This document shows positions 55,734-59,662 of a stretch of 59,662 nt of DNA, piece by piece; within the stretch, counting starts at the first letter, position 1, and every line of letters begins with the position of its first letter. This stretch comes from Melioribacter sp. (lineage in GTDB: Bacteria > Bacteroidota > Ignavibacteria > Ignavibacteriales > Melioribacteraceae), in contig JAHEZQ010000027.1 in NCBI GenBank assembly GCA_023250955.1, positions 1 to 59,662 of the forward strand. The letters run 5' to 3'. A program made the position numbers and the translations under genes. The notes beneath the pieces are model-generated. The model saw nothing but the letters and a program-made list of their open reading frames with translations. It had not been told where the DNA came from and made no database searches.

Positions 55734-55813
55734 TTGTCATTTTAATGAACACAGTTACGAAAAATTTAAAAACTCGATTCTTTATTTCGCAACAGTCCCA
55801 TTCAGAATGACAA
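55734..55813. repeat. 80-bp element with imperfect inverted ends (REP/MITE-like)
   Basis: Begins TTGTCATTTTAATGAAC and ends CATTCAGAATGACAA, whose reverse complement is TTGTCATTCTGAATG. The ends match over the first eight bases and most of the next seven. The reverse-strand end continues to AAAGAATCGAG, the same layout as the unit at 53955-53987. No coding capacity. It sits between the kinase remnant and the lone REC gene, about 40 bp before the latter's start codon. Confidence 0.55.
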
Positions 55814-55852
55814 ACTATAAGTTTATAAATTTCATCCAGCTAGGAGATTCAA

Positions 55853-56212
55853 ATGAAAAAAATGCTGATAGTAGAAGATGATGATTTATCAGTAAAAGTA
55901 ATGAGAAGGATTTTTCAAAATGATTTTGAAATAGATTATTGTGAATCGGTTGATGAATATTATGAAAAGTACTCGGAAACAAAGTATGAGATTATAATAG
56001 TGGATGTATCGTTAAGGGGAAATAAAAATGGTCTGGAGTTAATAAGGGAGATAAAAGCATCACCATCATTTACCGGCACACCAATACTATGTTTAACGGC
56101 ACATGCACAAACAAAGATGCGTCAAACAGCCATGGAATCAGGTTCGGATCTTTTTATTACAAAACCGGTTTCGAATAAGATACTTAAGGAAGCAGTGTTT
56201 TCTTTAATTTAG
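55853..56212 (+). CDS. Single-domain response regulator
   Basis: 119 residues, a lone REC domain: acidic triplet E-D-D-D near 8-11, phosphoacceptor aspartate in IIIVDVSLRGNKNG (near residue 51), threonine in LCLTAHA and lysine in FITKPVS. The phosphosite loop is DVSLRGNKNG rather than the common DxxMPxMDG. Strong TAGGAG ribosome-binding site before ATG 55853. No output domain and no intact kinase beside it; the kinase remnant 130 bp upstream may have been its partner. Could receive phosphate from the two PAS kinases at 43.7-50.1 kb, which lack RECs, or from the Hpt of the giant kinase (inference). Confidence 0.92.
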   Translation: MKKMLIVEDDDLSVKVMRRIFQNDFEIDYCESVDEYYEKYSETKYEIIIVDVSLRGNKNGLELIREIKASPSFTGTPILCLTAHAQTKMRQTAMESGSDLFITKPVSNKILKEAVFSLI

Positions 56213-56296
56213 CGGAAAGTATAAAATTATCTAACATGAATTTTTATCAAATTATAGATAAAATAAATTTAGAAAAGAAAACAATAATTTTGAAAA

Positions 56297-56725
56297 TTAT
56301 TTAACTTTTACTGCCAAGCTAACTGATGCGGTAACTTTCGTAAGAGTTAATTCTATTCTTTTTGCAAATGTTTCTGTTGATATAATTTGAGTTAATGCAA
56401 CACCCTCAATATAATTCCCATGGAAGATATTAATATTGTCTTCGTTGTAAATATCAATTATTACTCTCCCCAAGGAATAATTACCAATTGCTAAGCTAGC
56501 TTCTAAATATTTTGAATTTAGAATTAAAGTGTTATTGTAATTGCCATCATAATTATTTGCTTTTAATGCATATGTAAAGGAAGTTGATCCATTAACAATA
56601 GCCGGGGTATTTTCGATTAAACCATCGCTTAAAGTAGGGGTGAACACATCAACATTGTTATTACAGCCGGAGATAAGAATTAATCCACATATTCCTAAAA
56701 ATAAAAATGCTTTCGGGATTTTCAT
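56297..56725 (-). CDS. Predicted lipoprotein of unknown function
   Basis: 142 residues. Lipoprotein signal peptide with lipobox LISGC (cysteine near residue 21). The mature part is a single beta-rich domain with many Asn and Tyr (KANNYDGNYNNTLILNSKYLE) and no recognised family. Excellent AGGAGG ribosome-binding site before ATG 56725. It lies downstream of pckA, but the pckA terminator (56735-56770) separates them. Probably anchored to the outer or inner membrane facing the periplasm. Confidence 0.75.
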   Translation of the reverse strand: MKIPKAFLFLGICGLILISGCNNNVDVFTPTLSDGLIENTPAIVNGSTSFTYALKANNYDGNYNNTLILNSKYLEASLAIGNYSLGRVIIDIYNEDNINIFHGNYIEGVALTQIISTETFAKRIELTLTKVTASVSLAVKVK

Positions 56726-56734
56726 TTTATCCTC

Positions 56735-56770
56735 CTAAAAAATTGTGCCGGAGCTTTTACAAAACTCCGG
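56735..56770 (-). terminator. Rho-independent terminator of pckA
   Basis: Stem CCGGAG (56748-56753) / CTCCGG (56765-56770) with an 11-nt loop. On the minus strand it is followed by CACAATTTTTT. It lies 9 nt past the pckA stop and directly before the lipoprotein's ribosome-binding site, giving a compact end-of-gene/start-of-gene junction. Confidence 0.75.
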
Positions 56771-56778
56771 TAATCAAT

Positions 56779-58437
56779 TTATTTTATTTGTGCTAATCTC
56801 TTTGGTCCGGCATTAATAACTTCTTGAGGACAACCTTTTTCAAACAGTTTAAAGTTATCTTGGAAACGTGCAGACAGTGCATCATACTTTTTCCAATATT
56901 CATCTTTATTTCCCCAAGAATTTTCCGGGAATAAAACATCTTCCGGAACATCAGGGCAAGTCATAGGAACTTCATAGCCGAACAATTTATCCTTGCGATA
57001 TTTAACCTTATCTAATTTTCCTTCGAGAGCTGCAATTAATAGATTTCTTGTATGGCGAATGCTAATACGTTTACCAACACCGAATCTTCCACCTACCCAA
57101 CCTGTATTTACCAGCCAAACATTTGAATTGTGTTTCAACATTCTCTGTTTAAGCATTGCTGCATAATCCGATGGATGACGAACCATAAAAGGTCCACCGA
57201 AACATGCAGAAAAAGTAATCTGAGGTTCAATGCCTAAACCAATCTCCGTTCCGGCAATCTTTGAAGTGTATCCGCTAATAAAATGGTACTGTGCCTGTTC
57301 GGGACTTAATTTTGCAATTGGAGGCATTACACCTGAAGCATCACAAGTTAAGAAAATTATATTCTTTGGATGTGTATGTACATAACCTTCTTTAATTACA
57401 TTCGGAATAAAATCAATCGGATATGAAGCACGTGTATTTTCTGTTATTGTATCATCATCAAGATCAATGTTACGTGTTGTCGGATCCCAAACAACATTTT
57501 CCAAGATTGTACCGAAACGGCGGGTGGTTTCATATATCTGCGGTTCATTATCTGCAGAAAGGCGGATAACTTTTGCATAGCATCCTGCTTCAAAATTAAA
57601 TACACCTTGATTACTCCAACCGTGTTCATCATCGCCAATAAGTTTACGCTTTGGATCTGCAGACAAAGTTGTTTTACCAGTACCGCTTAAACCGAAGAAC
57701 AACGCAACATCACCTTTATCGCCAACGTTTGCGGAACAATGCATCGGAAGAACATCTTCATAAGTAAGTAAGAAGTTCAAAACAGTAAAGACTGATTTTT
57801 TTATTTCACCTGCATAAAGTGTGTTTGCAATTATAGCCGTTCTCTGATCGAAATTTAAAATGATTGCTGTGTCTGTTCGTGTGCCGTCTGTTATCGGATC
57901 AACCTTAAATCCTGGAACTGCGATAACAGTAAATTCAGGTACAAATTTTTTCAATTCATCTTTATCGTTAGTAGTTAAAAACATATTACGAGCGAATAAA
58001 CTGTGCCATGCTTTTTCTGTGATGATGCGAACAGGCATTTTGTATTCCGGATCTGCACCCGCATAACAATCCTGTACAAACAATTCTTCGCCTTGTGCCC
58101 AAGCTTGCAATCGTCCCATTAATTGAGACCACATTGAATGAGCATAAGGACGGTTGTAAGTTCCCCACCAAATATCTTTAGCGGTTGATTCTTCATGAAC
58201 TACAAATTTATCTGCTGCCGCACGAGCAGTATGTTTTCCTGTATTTACAAGAAGGGGTCCGCTTTTAGCAATCCTACCTTCATTTCTAAAAATGATTTCC
58301 TCATAAAGAGCTTCATTTGGTAAATTCCAAAAGACACGATCAAGATTTGTTAAACCTTGATTCTTTAATCTGAAATCAGAAGCAAGATCTAAAGCTTGCT
58401 TTGTTGCCGGTGTGTTGAATTCTAAATATTTACTCAT
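56779..58437 (-). CDS. pckA: Phosphoenolpyruvate carboxykinase (ATP)
   Basis: 552 residues. ATP-type PEPCK marks: RSPKDKF-equivalent TARAAADKFVVHE, FVQDCYAGADPEYKMPVRI, kinase-1a P-loop GLSGTGKTTLSADP, the metal-binding GDDEHGWS, and FLTCDASGVMPPIAKLSPEQAQYHF. Converts oxaloacetate + ATP to PEP + CO2 (gluconeogenesis), or the reverse under CO2-fixing fermentative conditions. The start overlaps the stop of the upstream aminotransferase gene by 4 bp (ATGA), so the two are co-translated. Has its own terminator. Slightly longer than the E. coli enzyme. Confidence 0.96.
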   Translation of the reverse strand: MSKYLEFNTPATKQALDLASDFRLKNQGLTNLDRVFWNLPNEALYEEIIFRNEGRIAKSGPLLVNTGKHTARAAADKFVVHEESTAKDIWWGTYNRPYAHSMWSQLMGRLQAWAQGEELFVQDCYAGADPEYKMPVRIITEKAWHSLFARNMFLTTNDKDELKKFVPEFTVIAVPGFKVDPITDGTRTDTAIILNFDQRTAIIANTLYAGEIKKSVFTVLNFLLTYEDVLPMHCSANVGDKGDVALFFGLSGTGKTTLSADPKRKLIGDDEHGWSNQGVFNFEAGCYAKVIRLSADNEPQIYETTRRFGTILENVVWDPTTRNIDLDDDTITENTRASYPIDFIPNVIKEGYVHTHPKNIIFLTCDASGVMPPIAKLSPEQAQYHFISGYTSKIAGTEIGLGIEPQITFSACFGGPFMVRHPSDYAAMLKQRMLKHNSNVWLVNTGWVGGRFGVGKRISIRHTRNLLIAALEGKLDKVKYRKDKLFGYEVPMTCPDVPEDVLFPENSWGNKDEYWKKYDALSARFQDNFKLFEKGCPQEVINAGPKRLAQIK

Positions 58438-59651
58438 GACCAGTCCCTCACTAATTTTCTATCACCAATATAAAGTTCATTAGGTGAATTAGGATCGAGC
58501 GCCCATTTCATTCTTTCGACTCCTTCGGTTATATCTTTAATTGTTCCGCAGTAACTAATTCTTAAATGACCATCTAAACCAAATTCTTTTCCGGGAACGG
58601 TTAGTACCATAACTTTATCAATTAAGAATGAAGAAAGTTTTTGCGAATCTTTTTCGTAAGCTGAAAAATCTGCAAAGCAATAAAATGTTCCATCAGGCAC
58701 ATTAACTTTAACACCATTAAATGAACGAAGCTGCTCAATTAAAACATTACGGTTGTTCTCTAATGTCATTCGGAGACTTTCAACACTTGATTGAATTCCA
58801 TTAAGAGCACCTGCAGCTGCTTTTTGAAGAAGCACGGAAGGTCCGGATGTTTGATGTCCTTGAATGTTTGACATTGCCTCGATAATTTTTTTATTTCCAA
58901 CAGCCCAGCCAATTCTAAATCCAGTCATGGCATATTGTTTAGAAACACCGTTTACAATTATGATTTTAGAATTCTCAACTGATTTTTTAGTGTAATCGTA
59001 AGCGCTGAAAGGTTTTTTCCCATCGAACACGAGACGATGATAAATATCATCCATGATTAAATAAAAATCTTTCTTCTCGCAGAAATCAACTATATCGGAA
59101 ATAAATTCTTCAGAATACATAGCGCCCGAAGGATTATTTGGACTGTTAATTATTACGGCTCTTGTATATGAACCAATACGTTGTTCAATATCTTTGAGCC
59201 GTGGATAAAACGTTCCATCTTCAGGTAATGCAGCAACTCCAATTGCCCCGCAAAGTTTTGCCATATCAGGGTAACTAACCCAGTAAGGAGTCGGATAGAT
59301 TATTTCTTCTTGTGGATTTAATATTGCCTGCATTGCTACCATGATAGATTGTTTAGCTCCACCGGATGCAATTACATTCTCCGGATTAACTTTACGATGA
59401 TAAAATTCTTCCGTGTATCGAATAATTGCTTTCTTCAGTTCTGGAATTCCATCTGCCGGAGTATAACGTACTTCTCCGGTGTTAAGTGAATTTACAGCTG
59501 CTAACAGTGCATCCATAGGAGCTCTGCTTTTTGGTTCTCCACCGCCTAAATGTATTACCGGGTCTCCTTTTTCTCTTAAGATTGCCGCCTTTTCATTCAA
59601 AGCCAGGGTTGGGGAAGCTTTAATTGATCTTGCAATTTGACTCAGACTCAT
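58434..59651 (-). CDS. Pyridoxal-phosphate aminotransferase (class I/II), coupled to pckA
   Basis: 405 residues, fold type I aminotransferase. Features: VIHLGGGEPKSRAP, SGGAKQSIMVAM, NSPNNPSGAMYSEEF, the PLP lysine in GVSKQYAMTGFRIGWAVG and the C-terminal LRISYCGT with substrate arginine. Related to aspartate aminotransferases. AGGAT precedes ATG 59651. It ends within the pckA start (ATGA overlap), so a joint role is likely: supplying oxaloacetate from aspartate for PEPCK, or the reverse. The GGGEP in place of the usual VGEPDF could mean a shifted substrate preference. Confidence 0.92.
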   Translation of the reverse strand: MSLSQIARSIKASPTLALNEKAAILREKGDPVIHLGGGEPKSRAPMDALLAAVNSLNTGEVRYTPADGIPELKKAIIRYTEEFYHRKVNPENVIASGGAKQSIMVAMQAILNPQEEIIYPTPYWVSYPDMAKLCGAIGVAALPEDGTFYPRLKDIEQRIGSYTRAVIINSPNNPSGAMYSEEFISDIVDFCEKKDFYLIMDDIYHRLVFDGKKPFSAYDYTKKSVENSKIIIVNGVSKQYAMTGFRIGWAVGNKKIIEAMSNIQGHQTSGPSVLLQKAAAGALNGIQSSVESLRMTLENNRNVLIEQLRSFNGVKVNVPDGTFYCFADFSAYEKDSQKLSSFLIDKVMVLTVPGKEFGLDGHLRISYCGTIKDITEGVERMKWALDPNSPNELYIGDRKLVRDWS

Positions 59652-59662
59652 ATTTATCCTGT

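Larger units (their letters stand above)
55244..55851. other. Gene-poor stretch holding a kinase remnant and a palindromic element
   Basis: About 610 bp between the aminotransferase start and the lone REC gene. Contents: promoter-side DNA for the aminotransferase (55244-55500, no clear boxes), a histidine-kinase C-terminal remnant (55552-55722) and an inverted-repeat element (55734-55813). No intact gene was found. Confidence 0.6.

Noticed and set aside
55734-55813. Intact insertion sequence
   Set aside because: Only 80 bp with no coding capacity; no transposase reading frame is nearby and no clear target-site duplication was found.

Overview
The window looks like a chromosomal stretch from an AT-rich, Gram-negative member of the Bacteroidota/Chlorobiota group, most likely an Ignavibacteria-like lineage. 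This is inference from gene content, and no rRNA marker is present. Supporting signs are a TonB-dependent receptor, a TPR plus outer-membrane-barrel protein, very long multi-PAS hybrid kinases, FAAL/MBOAT and SGNH genes, ATP-type PEPCK, and uneven Shine-Dalgarno use with several TTG starts. I see no rRNA, tRNA, CRISPR array, phage gene or intact insertion sequence.

Layout. 1-9.6 kb (mostly minus strand): the N-terminal part of an M61 peptidase, a penicillin-binding/beta-lactamase-fold serine hydrolase, a cytidylate-kinase-like protein, a secreted amidase, a HAD phosphatase (plus), an M23 peptidase and a TPR/beta-barrel protein. 9.9-18.55 kb (minus): a tight eight-gene signalling operon that reads, in transcription order, hemerythrin, REC-HK-REC hybrid kinase, lone REC, REC-PP2C phosphatase, SiaB-type kinase, SiaC-type (DUF1987) phosphoprotein, an 85-aa helical protein and a 1269-aa protein with three tandem CbbX-like AAA+ domains. 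18.7-28.2 kb (minus): TonB-dependent receptor, YfiR-like periplasmic protein and a 2309-aa hybrid kinase with dCache, HAMP, nine PAS domains, HK, two REC and Hpt. 28.4-34.4 kb (minus): an acyl-transfer operon with two SGNH hydrolases, a Cdd1-type HhH protein, a FAAL-like ligase, an acyl carrier protein and an MBOAT. 34.5-38 kb: a coiled-coil protein, rfbA and a secreted unknown. 38.2-43.6 kb: an ABC transporter with a LolA-like protein, YceI with a small membrane protein, sucC and an unknown. 43.7-50.1 kb (plus): two paralogous PAS kinases. 50.3-53.9 kb (plus): a degenerate galactokinase-like protein, a TPR protein and aroE. 54-59.7 kb: an aminotransferase, a kinase remnant with a repeat element and a lone REC, a lipoprotein, pckA, and a second aminotransferase overlapping pckA.

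The most interesting system is the 9.9-18.55 kb operon. A PP2C phosphatase, SiaB kinase and SiaC phosphoprotein form the core of the partner switch that in Pseudomonas controls a diguanylate cyclase (SiaD). No GGDEF protein is encoded anywhere in this window. The switch is instead followed, with 3-7 nt gaps, by a small helical protein and a triple AAA+ protein, suggesting that switch output here is a CbbX-like remodelling ATPase. The hemerythrin and hybrid kinase at the head of the operon, and the TonB receptor/YfiR/giant-kinase group just upstream on the same strand, could feed signals into it.

The second notable system is the FAAL-ACP-MBOAT-SGNH operon. Its parts list parallels dltABCD, but the ligase is of fatty-acyl type, suggesting carrier-protein-dependent acylation of a cell-surface molecule.
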